Positions 1 to 9,320 of a DNA stretch of 43,588 nucleotides are shown one piece after another. Position 1 is the stretch's first letter; every line of letters starts with the position of its first letter. The notes under the pieces were generated by a model. That model saw only the letters and a list, made by a program, of their open reading frames with translations. It did not search any database and was not told where the DNA came from. Position numbers and translations under genes: made by a program. The DNA comes from a virus. The DNA lies in IMG/VR virus record IMGVR_UViG_3300048592_001331, positions 1-43,588 of that record. One strand, 5' to 3'.

Positions 1-78
1 AACAGCTCTGAACTTGATCTTACCAACTCCATGAATGATATTGAAAGTGTGGATATTGAACTTATAGAAGCTTATTAA
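1..78 (+). CDS. C-terminal end of a phage protein (partial)
   Basis: The frame is open from the first base of the window and closes with TAA at 76-78, giving the last 25 residues of a protein (ending DIELIEAY). The next gene starts one base after this stop, so the two are translationally coupled in the tail operon. The fragment is acidic and too short to assign. Its position immediately upstream of a large tail protein suggests a tail or baseplate component. Confidence 0.6.
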   Translation, partial: NSSELDLTNSMNDIESVDIELIEAY

Positions 79-79
79 C

Positions 80-1963
80 ATGCTCGAATTCAAATTAAAA
101 AACCGCCCTTTTTTACTCGATGAATCTACATCCATCCGAATAACCTGGTTTAATCCTGCATGTTTCTTCGATAAAATAGAAGGTGATGTGGCCATGGGAA
201 TACAGATTCCGGAAAACGATAATAACCGGGCAATGCTTGGTAATCCTGAAAGATTTGAACGCGATACCAAAACCGACGACCAGGAGTTTGAAGGTTTCGA
301 AGTCCGCTACAGCGGTGTATTGTATATTTCCGGAACACTCATTATTAATGGTTATGCAGGAAAAACCTATACCGGATGGACACGTTCCAATGTTGGAAAT
401 CTCGGAAAGCAGCACCGCGAAAAATTTATTTATGATATTGCTGCTTTTAATCAGAATATTTCGTTCACTAACAAAGCTAATTACGATCCGGATTCCGACC
501 ATTACGGTTGCCCCCGAATAATGAATGAGCTGTTTTTTAAAGACAAAGGCGGACGTCGTGAGTTTTATCGCCTTTCCGTTAACCCCGACTGGTGGCCGGG
601 CAGCCAGGAAAATCAATTTTCCTATGAGCCGTATGAGTCGGAAGTGCTTTCTGAAGGTTTCAGGCACAGTAATTATTCATACGTCAACCAGCTCAACCCC
701 GACAATACTGTGAAACTGGGTATAGTGCCATTCGCTTCGCCAGATTTACTGTATTTAAACGATATCACCGTTGTTTCACCAATGCTTTTCCTGAATTACA
801 TTATAAAGGCAATTTTAAAAGATGCCCATTATTATATCAACAATAATGCTCTTGCCGATAATGATGATCTCAAAAAGCTAATCCTGTATAACAATTTCGA
901 CATCACAAAAATGGGCTTTACAACCATTGGCGAATTACCTTTTAATAGCCCTTTCGCCAATTTAAACGGAATAAAAGCGCATAGTTTTAAAATTGATTTT
1001 GCTTACCGTAATTATACCGATACTTTCAAATACAAAGACCTACTTCCAAAAGTGCAACTAAAGGATTTTATACTTTCAATACAAAACCTGCTTAATGTCT
1101 GTTTCCTTTTTCGATCTGACGGACGTGTTGACATAATCGATCGTGAAGAGATACTCAAAGGTCCGGCAATTGATATAAACAAATACATGATTGGCAATTG
1201 GGAAAAAGGAGAAAAGAAAGATGTAACACTGAAGTTCAAATTTAGCCATGATGATGCCGACCTTATTTTTAAAGACCGTTGGGAAGATATCGACGACAGG
1301 CGAGATGATGAAAAAGAGCCGGTGGATACATGGGACGATCTCGACCTGATAGAGGATCCGGAAATTGGTGAAGTACGTTACCTGCAAACTTTAAATATTT
1401 ACGTTGAATATGCCTGGACACAAAAGGTTAATATCGACCAAAAAACAGGAAAGGAAATTAACGAGGATATTCTGGGTTGGAAATTCCTTGCAGCCGGTTT
1501 TCAAAATGGGTTTTTCAATCGGGGTCGCGACCAGGAAGAAACAATCGAAACAAAATTCAGTACCCTGTATAGCTCTTCCCCGGGAAGCATTTATCCACCT
1601 GCAGTGCAACAGCCGGGCAATATGAAAAGTATGAAATTTGCTTATAAAAGCTTTTCGCCAAGGCTAATATTTTATAATGGTAACAACCAGTGCGAATTTA
1701 CAACCGAAAATATCAGTATCGACTGGGAAAGACCCGAAACCGGCTTACTGGCCACCCGCTGGCCTGTATGGAACCGGTTTTGGAGCACTCGTCTTCCGGT
1801 TTCACGGCAAGCCGATCTGCCACTCAATGTTATCGACTATATCCGTCGCAACATTACCAGCAAATTCCGAAGCCGGGAAGGTGAATTTATCATCCAGGAA
1901 ATGGAAACCGAATTTGGGCTTAATAAAATTGGAGACACAAAACTAAAAGGATATAAAGTGTAA
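80..1963 (+). CDS. Large phage tail/baseplate-type protein
   Basis: A 627-residue soluble protein, rich in aromatic and acidic residues, with no signal peptide, no membrane segment and no catalytic motif that I recognise. It starts at the first ATG, one base after the preceding stop. A very acidic stretch lies near residues 390-430 (many D/E). Its place directly before a collagen-like fibre and a leucine-rich-repeat fibre, and its size, fit a tail-tip or baseplate protein of a Bacteroidota siphophage or myophage. The assignment rests on context and general appearance, not on a recognised domain. Confidence 0.55.
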   Translation: MLEFKLKNRPFLLDESTSIRITWFNPACFFDKIEGDVAMGIQIPENDNNRAMLGNPERFERDTKTDDQEFEGFEVRYSGVLYISGTLIINGYAGKTYTGWTRSNVGNLGKQHREKFIYDIAAFNQNISFTNKANYDPDSDHYGCPRIMNELFFKDKGGRREFYRLSVNPDWWPGSQENQFSYEPYESEVLSEGFRHSNYSYVNQLNPDNTVKLGIVPFASPDLLYLNDITVVSPMLFLNYIIKAILKDAHYYINNNALADNDDLKKLILYNNFDITKMGFTTIGELPFNSPFANLNGIKAHSFKIDFAYRNYTDTFKYKDLLPKVQLKDFILSIQNLLNVCFLFRSDGRVDIIDREEILKGPAIDINKYMIGNWEKGEKKDVTLKFKFSHDDADLIFKDRWEDIDDRRDDEKEPVDTWDDLDLIEDPEIGEVRYLQTLNIYVEYAWTQKVNIDQKTGKEINEDILGWKFLAAGFQNGFFNRGRDQEETIETKFSTLYSSSPGSIYPPAVQQPGNMKSMKFAYKSFSPRLIFYNGNNQCEFTTENISIDWERPETGLLATRWPVWNRFWSTRLPVSRQADLPLNVIDYIRRNITSKFRSREGEFIIQEMETEFGLNKIGDTKLKGYKV

Positions 1964-1967
1964 ACAA

Positions 1968-2043
1968 TGCAAAATGATAAATGCAAAATGATAAATTATA
2001 AGAACTTTCCTCACATTTCTAATTTACAATTTTTAATTTTTAA
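1968..2043. repeat. AT-rich intergenic repeat of Bacteroidota type
   Basis: The spacer between the first two tail genes contains a tandem 13-bp unit (TGCAAAATGATAA, twice, near 1967-1993), followed by TAATTTACAATTTTTAATTTTTAATT-like sequence just before the next ATG. A shorter relative (AAAAATTGAAAATTAGAAATTAAAAATT) precedes the gene at 24451. Such runs are frequent in Bacteroidota intergenic DNA and here supply an unstructured AT-rich leader instead of a Shine-Dalgarno site. Confidence 0.5.
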
Positions 2044-2051
2044 TTGAAACC

Positions 2052-3698
2052 ATGTCTGACGAAAGAGATTTTAGTAAGAGCGAGCTGAAAAAGATCTTCA
2101 CGAACCTGAGCAATAAAGAGATTACCGATGTTATGATGTCGGTTCTCATTGACCGTTGCTACAATGAAAAAACAAATTTACGGTCAAGCGGATTTAACTA
2201 TCCGGGCGGTACCGATTCTTTAATTACCTGGGAAGATGGAACACGCACGTTTACCATTACCCCTTTTGACCCCGAAGTTGCTGATTGGAAACCCCGTTAC
2301 GGAATTTGGAGTTGGGCAGGTAGTGCAGTTTTGCACCGCCGTTACGAAACGGAAACCATTGAACTGCCTGACGAGGAAGGGCTGTTTTGCATTTACTTTG
2401 ATAAAGGCGAAGATATCCGCTACCAGGTACTCCAGTATATTAAAAACCCAACCACTGCACAGTTAAAGCAACTCTACACCGAAAAAGTAATTGTTTCTTT
2501 CATTTACTGGGATGCCGCCAATAACGAAGCCATCCATTTTGGCGACGACCGCCACGGCAGCGAATGGCAACCGCAAGTTCACCTGTATTTGCACAATGCT
2601 TTTGGCGCAAGGCGAAAAACCGGCCTGCAGTTTACAGGCTATTCCCTGAATGGTGATGGCAGCCTTAACGACCATGCAAAGTTCAATATTACCGGTGGAA
2701 CCATGCTGCACGATGATTTTGAACTTGCAATTCCAACCTCTTCAAATTCAATTCCGGTACTGTATTCGTTTGGTAATTTTCCGAGGTTTATCAATAATAA
2801 CGGTTACGCTTTTGCAGGCGCTACCCGTGTGTACTATAACAGTGGCCAGATTTCGCTTGCACAGGCCGACAGTGGAAACTTTGTGCTTTATCACATTTTT
2901 GCCACAAACGAGATACTGACAGCCAGCAGGAAAATTATTTCGGTGATGGGAACCGCGCAATACACAACCCTTGCCGATGCATACAAAGGAGTTGAGCCGG
3001 AACTGGATGGAATTTACACCTATATGCCACAACAGGGCAGGTGCTATCTGGGCAGTATAATTATTCAAACAGCCGATGAATATACAAATGACGTAAAAGC
3101 GCGGATTGTTGCTTTAACTGGTAATGGATCGCACCCGCCCGTGACTATTGCCGATGGCAGTAAACTTTACCTGAGTATAAACGATAAACAAGAACTGGAG
3201 ATTGATGTTGACGCGCTGCCTGGTGGTGAAGGTGGCGGCGAAGATGGCCGCGAGGTTGAATTATCAACATCGGGCGGTTATGTGGTTTGGCGCTACGTGG
3301 GCGACATTTATTGGAATAACCTGTTTTTAATACCTGCCGATGGCGATGATGGAGTACCCGGAGCACCCGGAAGCGATGGCGATGATGGCCGTGAAGTGGA
3401 ACTGCAGGAAAATGCCGGTTGGGTTGAATGGCGCTATGTGGGCGATGCAAGCTGGACACAGTTGTACGAAATACCTGGTGCAGCAACCGATAATTCAGTA
3501 GAAATTTACATCGACTTTCTGGACACAACGCCTTTTGTTTTTACCGCGCCCTATGCCATGAAATTTACAACTCAAACCGCCGAAAATGGAGCGGCCACTA
3601 TTGACCCGGTGCTCGACAATAATTTGGCCCAATACGATGATGTTACAATTACACCTGCCGCGGCAGGGCTTGTAACCTTAACAGGAGTAAAACTATGA
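2052..3698 (+). CDS. Collagen-like phage tail fibre protein
   Basis: A 548-residue protein. The N-terminal 380 residues have no recognised fold. Residues about 395-480 contain two copies of a module: GREVEL, then WRYVGD, then W, then L and an IP(A/G) end. The copies are separated by a short collagen-like Gly-X-Y tract (DGDDGVPGAPGSDGDDG). REVEL/WRYVGD modules joined to Gly-X-Y tracts are a familiar feature of Bacteroidota phage and prophage tail fibres (established family knowledge). The C-terminal ~70 residues form a small beta-rich tip. The stop overlaps the next ATG (ATGA), so the two fibre genes are translationally coupled. Likely role: distal fibre or adaptor in host recognition. Confidence 0.75.
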   Translation: MSDERDFSKSELKKIFTNLSNKEITDVMMSVLIDRCYNEKTNLRSSGFNYPGGTDSLITWEDGTRTFTITPFDPEVADWKPRYGIWSWAGSAVLHRRYETETIELPDEEGLFCIYFDKGEDIRYQVLQYIKNPTTAQLKQLYTEKVIVSFIYWDAANNEAIHFGDDRHGSEWQPQVHLYLHNAFGARRKTGLQFTGYSLNGDGSLNDHAKFNITGGTMLHDDFELAIPTSSNSIPVLYSFGNFPRFINNNGYAFAGATRVYYNSGQISLAQADSGNFVLYHIFATNEILTASRKIISVMGTAQYTTLADAYKGVEPELDGIYTYMPQQGRCYLGSIIIQTADEYTNDVKARIVALTGNGSHPPVTIADGSKLYLSINDKQELEIDVDALPGGEGGGEDGREVELSTSGGYVVWRYVGDIYWNNLFLIPADGDDGVPGAPGSDGDDGREVELQENAGWVEWRYVGDASWTQLYEIPGAATDNSVEIYIDFLDTTPFVFTAPYAMKFTTQTAENGAATIDPVLDNNLAQYDDVTITPAAAGLVTLTGVKL

Positions 3699-5236
3699 CA
3701 ACAAAACAAAGATTCTATTTTCGTTCATTTGCGAGCGGCGGAGAAAGTCCTGACCCCGCAATATATTGCCCGGCAAATGGATATTTGCCACCTTACCAAT
3801 ATTTTGAAAGTCCAATTGAAGTGGATGTTGTTTCGGAAGAATCAATTGTATTTATTCTCGATACGGAGATAAACACCTTTTTTAAAGGTTTTTATATAAG
3901 TGCTGATTCCGCCTGTAGTTTGATCTTCACTTATTACGATGAAAACGAAAATTTACTGGATACAATTACAATAACAACCTGGAGTAATTACACCGTAAAT
4001 CAGGAAATACCTTCTTCAACTTCAAGATATGTAAAATGTATTGTAACACTGGACAATGGCTTGTGTTATTTTACGAGATTATCGTCTTCGTCAAATATTT
4101 ATGTAGGATCTAATGCTGTTGCATTGTTTGCAAATACTCCAAATCTAAACACAGTAATTAATTTTAGATATCAACTCCATTTAAAAATTGTTCAGTTTTT
4201 ATGCACGTTGGATTATGTACCATCATTAGAATATCTATTTCAACAATGTGGAGTAGAAAAATTTACAATGCCAGTTAATATGCCGGCATTAACTACAATG
4301 CAATACGCCCTTTTGGATTCACCTATAAAAGAATTTATTTTTCCTGTAGGCTTCTCAGCGCCTTTATTAACAGGTATGTTTTATCTTGCCGGACGTGCTG
4401 TAAACATTGAAAGTTTTTCTTTACCTGACATTCCATCATTACTTTCAGCTAATTTATTACTTTATTATACAAAGGCAAAAACAGTAACAATTTCAGGTTG
4501 CGAAAATTTAACAAGCATTTCTCAATTACTTGAAGGAAATACAGATATAGAGCAAGTTACACTCCCATCATTTCAAAACCTCACCGCCGCAGAGAGGGTG
4601 TTTTATGGTTGCATTAATTTAAAGAAGCTAACCTTAAATGGAACGTGGAATAAATTTGGAACCTCTTTTTTAACCAATTGTTACTTATTGCGTGAATTAC
4701 ATTATCCCAGAATATTGACTTCTTATACTGGTTCTATAACAAACCAGAGTACATTGCTTAGTCTTTCTATTATACATTTGCCTGATTATCTCGATTTTTC
4801 TGCAACAGCATCTCAGGCAAATTATTATTACCTCATAGGAATAGGTACAGTAACCAATAATCTAAAGAAAGTTTATGGAGATTTTGAATTTGCTTCTGAC
4901 GAGTTAGGCCTTATTTATAACGCGACATACTATAAAGATAATTTAGAGGAAGTTAATTTGCCTAAGCTCAGAGTTAGCAGGGTAGATATTGGATCTAATG
5001 GAACAACGTATAAAATGAAAAAACTAACTACCTTAGTTGTAGATTGGCAAAATTCAACATATTCAGGTACAAGCCCGCAAATACGTTTAGCGGCACCGCT
5101 TGATTCTGCATGGCTAAATTCAATGTTCACTGCTTTGCCAGTTGTTACAGGCAAAACCATAGATGTACGTTATTGCGATGGCTACGCCACTTGCGATAAA
5201 ACAATTGCAACCGCTAAAGGCTGGACTGTAACTTAA
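3695..5236 (+). CDS. Leucine-rich-repeat (BspA-like) tail fibre / receptor-binding protein
   Basis: A 513-residue protein. From about residue 140 to 470 it is made of irregular leucine-rich repeats of the BspA/LRR_5 type (recurring blocks such as LKKLTLNGTW, NLEEVNLPKL and IEQVTLPSF). The C-terminus (VRYCDGYATCDKTIATAKGW) is a cap often seen on Bacteroidota LRR surface and phage proteins. There is no signal peptide, consistent with a virion protein and not a host surface protein. It overlaps the upstream collagen-like fibre gene by 4 bp. The likely role is binding a host surface receptor. GC content is visibly lower than in the neighbouring fibre gene, suggesting separate acquisition. Confidence 0.7.
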   Translation: MTTKQRFYFRSFASGGESPDPAIYCPANGYLPPYQYFESPIEVDVVSEESIVFILDTEINTFFKGFYISADSACSLIFTYYDENENLLDTITITTWSNYTVNQEIPSSTSRYVKCIVTLDNGLCYFTRLSSSSNIYVGSNAVALFANTPNLNTVINFRYQLHLKIVQFLCTLDYVPSLEYLFQQCGVEKFTMPVNMPALTTMQYALLDSPIKEFIFPVGFSAPLLTGMFYLAGRAVNIESFSLPDIPSLLSANLLLYYTKAKTVTISGCENLTSISQLLEGNTDIEQVTLPSFQNLTAAERVFYGCINLKKLTLNGTWNKFGTSFLTNCYLLRELHYPRILTSYTGSITNQSTLLSLSIIHLPDYLDFSATASQANYYYLIGIGTVTNNLKKVYGDFEFASDELGLIYNATYYKDNLEEVNLPKLRVSRVDIGSNGTTYKMKKLTTLVVDWQNSTYSGTSPQIRLAAPLDSAWLNSMFTALPVVTGKTIDVRYCDGYATCDKTIATAKGWTVT

Positions 5237-5289
5237 TTCTGTCCTTTTCCAACGCACCCGCTGCCGTTATTTTTACTGAAAAAAAAATT

Positions 5290-5631
5290 ATGCTTACGCA
5301 AATAAGAGGTGAATTTTACGATGCAGTAATACTGCAGAAGATGGTTCCGGAAGTGGCAGATGTTTCAGTGAACAATTACGAAGCCAAAAAGCTCGACAAA
5401 GACGGTAACGATAGCACAAAACCAGAGGATTTGCGCCCGTTTATTATAGCCCATCCGCTTCCGTTGCGTATGAAAGTGCAAACCTGGTTAGGCAAAGAGA
5501 TAACATGGACATTTAACGCTGGCGAAGATCCAATGCCACTGCGCAAAATATTTGCCAGCCCTGCACCGGTATTGGTTGAAAACGGCGAACCAACTGCCAC
5601 CACAGTTACTTCCATTCAAATAAGCTACTAA
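5290..5631 (+). CDS. Small hypothetical tail-region protein
   Basis: A 113-residue soluble protein without recognised motifs. It lies between two host-recognition genes and its stop overlaps the start of the next gene (TAATG), which indicates co-translation. A small beta-rich protein here could be a fibre chaperone or a connector between the fibre and the PHP-domain spike that follows. That role is inference from position only. The start is preceded by an A-run rather than a Shine-Dalgarno sequence. Confidence 0.6.
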   Translation: MLTQIRGEFYDAVILQKMVPEVADVSVNNYEAKKLDKDGNDSTKPEDLRPFIIAHPLPLRMKVQTWLGKEITWTFNAGEDPMPLRKIFASPAPVLVENGEPTATTVTSIQISY

Positions 5632-7631
5632 TGAGCGGCCTGGGAATGCAGCTCGGGCTGCGAAGGTTTCGGAGAGGGGTAATTGGAAGGTCTGCAACTC
5701 CGGTTGCTCCATCATTGATCCTGGATAATATTACAAATTCGGTAGGTGCATATTCAATCAGAAAATTACGAACTGAATACACCGGTGCCTGTATTAAAAT
5801 ACGCAGAAGTTCTGACAATACAGAACTTGACATAGGTTTCGTGAATAACTTGCTCGATACAGATGCCATGCTCGAATTTGTTGGTGCTGGTAATGGCTTT
5901 GTATCTGTTTGGTACGATCAGAGTGGTAATAGTCACGATATCGTTTCATCTGATACTACCAGAGAAGCTGCTATTATTTCTAACGGAACTCTAATTGTCG
6001 GAGATACAGGAAAACCTGTTCTTTCAACTGATGGTGTTAATGATTTCTTTTATGCCGACATTCCTGAATTATCAACAGCCCCCGCACTATCATTTTTTAT
6101 AACATTCTCTACGTCATTAGCTGCCGGAGCCAACACTTCAACATCTTACGCCTGGGGAATGGGAAACACACAGGTAGAAGACAGGGCTTTAATAAAAGCC
6201 TCCAGTACTGGAGCACTATCCGGAGAATTTGTATCATTCGATGTCAGGAGAACACGGATAGGGTTAGAAAGATTAGGTTCCTCTTCTTATCGCCGAGATG
6301 CAAATACATCAGTAATTGAATCAGACTTTGTCCTGAATACAGGATTACGCATGTTCCAGAATGGATCCGAAATTGATTTGGATTTAACTTCTTCTGGTGC
6401 ATCTCCTGATGCAGATTACACTCCCGAATCAGGTAATTTACCTCAAAGGATTTATTTCTCATGCGCCTATGACGTTAACGTGTACAAGAATTTTAGAGCA
6501 CAGAAATACTCCGAAATTATCTTGTTTGCAACTGATAAATCCGAACATCGTCAGTTATTGGAAAATGACATTTCTTCTTTTTTTTTTAATGTAAATTTGC
6601 CTGTAAACGTTATATATTCAAATCCTTATTCAGGTGTAAATTTTGAAACCGTTAATGCTTACAAAGCCGATCTTCATTCTCATACTAGCCAGAGCGATGG
6701 GGTGAATACACCTGAACAACTTGCTGACGCCTTCAGCGCCAAAGGTTACAATGTTTTAGCAATTACTGACCACGATACATATCCGACAGTTGAACCACTA
6801 CCAACTTACCCTTTGAGTTCGTTTTCTGATTACACACCAACAAGCGAAACTGCCGGAAGTTCTGCCGAGCTTTATCCTGAAGTTGGATTGTTAATGATTC
6901 AGGCGAATGAAATTACAGGATTGCCCGCAACAACTATACATCACCGGGTATCTCTTTTTAACGATATGTGGACATCCGAACAGATTTCATCCGGGGAGTT
7001 TGACACACGGAAAAACGACATTCAGTGGACACTTAGCAAAATTGCTGAAAAGGGAGGTTTATCTATTCTGGCACACCCAAGCAAACACCCTGATTTCGGA
7101 ACAACGTATGATTTGGCATTTTACACAGGGCTTGTAAATAATACTGAAAACCTGCTGGGTGTTGAAGTAAAAAACTCGCTTGCATATAATGACGAACCTT
7201 TGTGGGATAGTTTGCTCAACTCAATCTCCGGGAAAAATATTTGGGGCTTTAGCAACAGCGATGTTCATAATATAACTGTTGGTTGCGGAACCAATTACAA
7301 CATGATATTTGCCGCCAGTTTAACCAAAGCAGCCATTTATAATGCACTCAGAAACGGACAGTTTTACTTTGTAATTGATAGCGCCGGCGCAAATATTGCA
7401 AGGCACAACCCCAACGCAACGCCAATAATCAGCAATATAATTGCAAATAATTATTCCATAGAAATTACAGCATTAAACACAATCTCAATTGAATGGATAA
7501 ACAATGGGAATGTAATTTTTACAGGTAGCAAATTCATTGCCGGTAATTTTTCGGGCATCAATTATGTACGTGCAAAACTAACAGGCATTAATGGTGGATA
7601 TGCTTTTACACAGGCTTTTAAAATAAATTAG
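5631..7631 (+). CDS. Tail spike with C-terminal PHP metallo-phosphoesterase domain
   Basis: A 666-residue protein in two parts. Residues ~20-320 resemble the lectin/arabinofuranosidase-like module found in phage tail proteins (YSIRKLRTEYTG, then IKIRRSSDN, then VSVWYDQSGN). Residues ~343-590 carry a complete-looking PHP domain: DLHSHTSQSDG (HxH, about 347-357), ITDHD (378-382), AHPSKH (481-486) and NSDVH (542-546), with an additional EITG...HHR segment between the second and third motifs. These are the metal ligands of PHP phosphoesterases (family knowledge). A short beta domain ends the protein. Its position after the fibre genes and before the lysis genes fits a virion enzyme. Hydrolysis of a phosphodiester in a surface polymer is a plausible role, but it is inference. 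Confidence 0.75.
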   Translation: MSGLGMQLGLRRFRRGVIGRSATPVAPSLILDNITNSVGAYSIRKLRTEYTGACIKIRRSSDNTELDIGFVNNLLDTDAMLEFVGAGNGFVSVWYDQSGNSHDIVSSDTTREAAIISNGTLIVGDTGKPVLSTDGVNDFFYADIPELSTAPALSFFITFSTSLAAGANTSTSYAWGMGNTQVEDRALIKASSTGALSGEFVSFDVRRTRIGLERLGSSSYRRDANTSVIESDFVLNTGLRMFQNGSEIDLDLTSSGASPDADYTPESGNLPQRIYFSCAYDVNVYKNFRAQKYSEIILFATDKSEHRQLLENDISSFFFNVNLPVNVIYSNPYSGVNFETVNAYKADLHSHTSQSDGVNTPEQLADAFSAKGYNVLAITDHDTYPTVEPLPTYPLSSFSDYTPTSETAGSSAELYPEVGLLMIQANEITGLPATTIHHRVSLFNDMWTSEQISSGEFDTRKNDIQWTLSKIAEKGGLSILAHPSKHPDFGTTYDLAFYTGLVNNTENLLGVEVKNSLAYNDEPLWDSLLNSISGKNIWGFSNSDVHNITVGCGTNYNMIFAASLTKAAIYNALRNGQFYFVIDSAGANIARHNPNATPIISNIIANNYSIEITALNTISIEWINNGNVIFTGSKFIAGNFSGINYVRAKLTGINGGYAFTQAFKIN

Positions 7632-7658
7632 AAAACATCATTTGTTCTTTAAAACATA

Positions 7659-7700
7659 AAAGGCAAAAACGCTTCATTCCGTTTTTGCCTTTTGCTTTTT
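7659..7700 (+). terminator. Rho-independent terminator after the tail operon
   Basis: A 14-bp perfect stem (AAAAGGCAAAAACG / CGTTTTTGCCTTTT) with an 8-nt loop, ending in T-rich sequence. It lies 28 bases past the PHP-spike stop. The stem would work in either direction. Confidence 0.8.
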
Positions 7701-7759
7701 CTGTCCTTTTCTATCCCTATCCTGCAATTTATTTTCGAAACAAAAAACACTTTTTGAAG

Positions 7760-8062
7760 ATGGATTTACAAAACATTATTTTTTCAATCTCCGGCTTTCT
7801 TATTGTAATGCTCCTTGGCATAATCGGATTCTTTCTGAGCCGTCAGATTACAGTTATTGAAGGACTGATCGATAGCGTTAATGCCCTGAAGTTAAGCCTC
7901 GAGCTGGTTAAAAACAATGAGATTAATTTCCGCGGAAATTGTGCCGACCGCCACAACCTGATCAACAAAAGGCTTGATGATTTTGAAGAATTTATTCAAT
8001 CATGCCAACCTGTTAAAACTCCGGTGAAGCGCCTGGGGAAACCCAAAAATACAACCGAATGA
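7760..8062 (+). CDS. Small single-pass membrane protein of the lysis region (holin candidate)
   Basis: A 100-residue protein from the ATG at 7760. An upstream in-frame start would extend it into the terminator region, so this one is preferred. Residues ~6-28 form one hydrophobic segment (FSISGFLIVMLLGIIGFFL), followed by a helical, charged tail likely to form a coiled coil. Its TGA overlaps the endolysin start (ATGA). A one-membrane-segment protein coupled to an endolysin may be a class III-like holin or a lysis regulator. The segment could also act as a tail-proximal membrane anchor. Confidence 0.6.
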   Translation: MDLQNIIFSISGFLIVMLLGIIGFFLSRQITVIEGLIDSVNALKLSLELVKNNEINFRGNCADRHNLINKRLDDFEEFIQSCQPVKTPVKRLGKPKNTTE

Positions 8063-8469
8063 GAACAATCAGAGAAATCATCATCCACTGCTCCGCCACA
8101 AAACCCAGCATGGACATCGGGGCTGAATGGATCCGCAAAATCCACGTTCAGCAAAACAAGTGGCGCGACATCGGTTATCACTATATCGTTCGTCGGAATG
8201 GTTCTGTGGAAGTTGGCCGCCACATCAGCCAGGTTGGAGCACACTGCAACGGCCATAATGAAGGAACGATAGGAATCTGCATGGTAGGCGGGTTAAGTGA
8301 AACCGGAAGGCCTGAAAATAACTTCACCCCTGACCAGTTTGAAGCCGTTCAGAAACTCATTTTCGATAAAGTATCCGAGTTCCCGGAAATCGTGAAACTC
8401 AGCGGCCACAACGATTACGCCAACAAAGCCTGCCCGTGTTTTAACGTTCACGAAAAACTACGGCTATGA
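8059..8469 (+). CDS. N-acetylmuramoyl-L-alanine amidase endolysin
   Basis: A 136-residue single-domain amidase_2 (T7-lysozyme-like) enzyme that cleaves the bond between MurNAc and L-alanine in peptidoglycan. Visible signatures: IIHCSAT near the N-terminus (first zinc histidine), GYHYIVRRNGSVEVGR, GAHCNGHNEGTIGICMVGG, and the C-terminal GHNDYANKACPCF, which carries the second zinc histidine and the zinc cysteine. There is no signal peptide, so export depends on a holin. It sits between two small membrane-protein genes with 4-bp overlaps on both sides, a classic lysis cassette arrangement. Confidence 0.93.
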   Translation: MRTIREIIIHCSATKPSMDIGAEWIRKIHVQQNKWRDIGYHYIVRRNGSVEVGRHISQVGAHCNGHNEGTIGICMVGGLSETGRPENNFTPDQFEAVQKLIFDKVSEFPEIVKLSGHNDYANKACPCFNVHEKLRL

Positions 8470-8690
8470 AAACAAAAAATCTGCCTTTGTACATCCTTGC
8501 TGCAATCATAATTATCGGGTTTTTCACTGTATTGGGATTATTGCTTTTCAAGCCAATCCCAGAAGCAAATCAACGTGTTTTGGATATGTTGTTAGGAGCC
8601 TTGGTTACATGTTTTATTGCCATAGTAATGTATTGGTTCGGGAGTTCAAAAGGAAGTGCCGACAAAACTGAAATGATGAATCAAAAATAA
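8466..8690 (+). CDS. Two-membrane-segment holin-like protein
   Basis: A 74-residue protein with two hydrophobic segments (about residues 7-27 and 38-58), a short polar turn between them and a charged C-terminus (SKGSADKTEMMNQK). Size, topology and the overlap with the endolysin gene fit a small phage holin that permeabilises the inner membrane. The two segments and the context are visible; holin activity is inferred. Confidence 0.65.
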   Translation: MKTKNLPLYILAAIIIIGFFTVLGLLLFKPIPEANQRVLDMLLGALVTCFIAIVMYWFGSSKGSADKTEMMNQK

Positions 8691-8824
8691 AAACAGTTAC
8701 GGGTGGCTGACCAATATACCCGGCGCTCTGCGATATATTAATTATACTGTATTAAAAACACAGCGTCCAAAAAATGTATTTCGATTCTTTATTGAACTGA
8801 CAGTTTTTAATATGGGTTTGCAAA

Positions 8825-8847
8825 GGAGGAGCTTTTTTAGCTTCTCC
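8825..8847 (+). other. Hairpin masking an AGGAGG sequence
   Basis: A 9-bp stem (GGAGGAGCT / AGCTTCTCC, one G-U pair) with a 5-nt T loop, 36 bases before the next start codon. It is not followed by a T-run, so it is unlikely to be a terminator. It hides a strong Shine-Dalgarno-like sequence, which is unusual in this AT-leader genome. It may be a processing or stability element. Confidence 0.45.
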
Positions 8848-8882
8848 GAACCAAACAATTTCAAACAACTAATTTAATTCAA

Positions 8883-9320
8883 ATGAAAAAATTAATTCTT
8901 CTTACCATTTTCCTTGCATCAGGAATATGGTCGCTTTTTTCGCAAACAACAACGCTGCCACTGGCAATGCGAATGGAGTTGGTTACCTGGCTTAATTTTG
9001 TGCCTAAAGATTACCTGGCTGACAACAAGGTCGGAACCCTTGAAATTAAGGTTAGAAACTATGATGTTTACCAAACAACTTCCGGCCAATACTACATTGA
9101 GTTTACCAATTCCAAACTTACCAAAAGCCGTAAATACCTTGGATATACGCATGGGTTAGATTATAAATACGAAGGCAACAGCGTGTTTTTCAGCGCCGAC
9201 ACCACAAAAGCCTGGTTGTGGACCATTGACCGTTACGGCCAGATTTTCAAAATGGATCTGCCAGACTGGATGGCTGATGAAACGAAGAAGTTAGTAAAAC
9301 TAATGGCAGTACCAGAATGA
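8883..9320 (+). CDS. Secreted hypothetical protein in the lysis region
   Basis: A 145-residue protein with a clear N-terminal signal peptide (KKLILLTIFLASGIWSLFS, then Q), and hence a predicted periplasmic or outer-membrane location. The remainder is soluble and aromatic-rich, with no recognised domain. Its stop overlaps the start of the spanin gene by 4 bp. Genes at this position often take part in disrupting the outer envelope or in modifying the host surface, but the sequence does not decide this. Confidence 0.7.
   Translation: MKKLILLTIFLASGIWSLFSQTTTLPLAMRMELVTWLNFVPKDYLADNKVGTLEIKVRNYDVYQTTSGQYYIEFTNSKLTKSRKYLGYTHGLDYKYEGNSVFFSADTTKAWLWTIDRYGQIFKMDLPDWMADETKKLVKLMAVPE

Noticed and set aside
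3695-7631. Diversity-generating retroelement target in the tail fibres
   Set aside because: No reverse transcriptase, accessory variability gene or near-identical template repeat is visible in the window.
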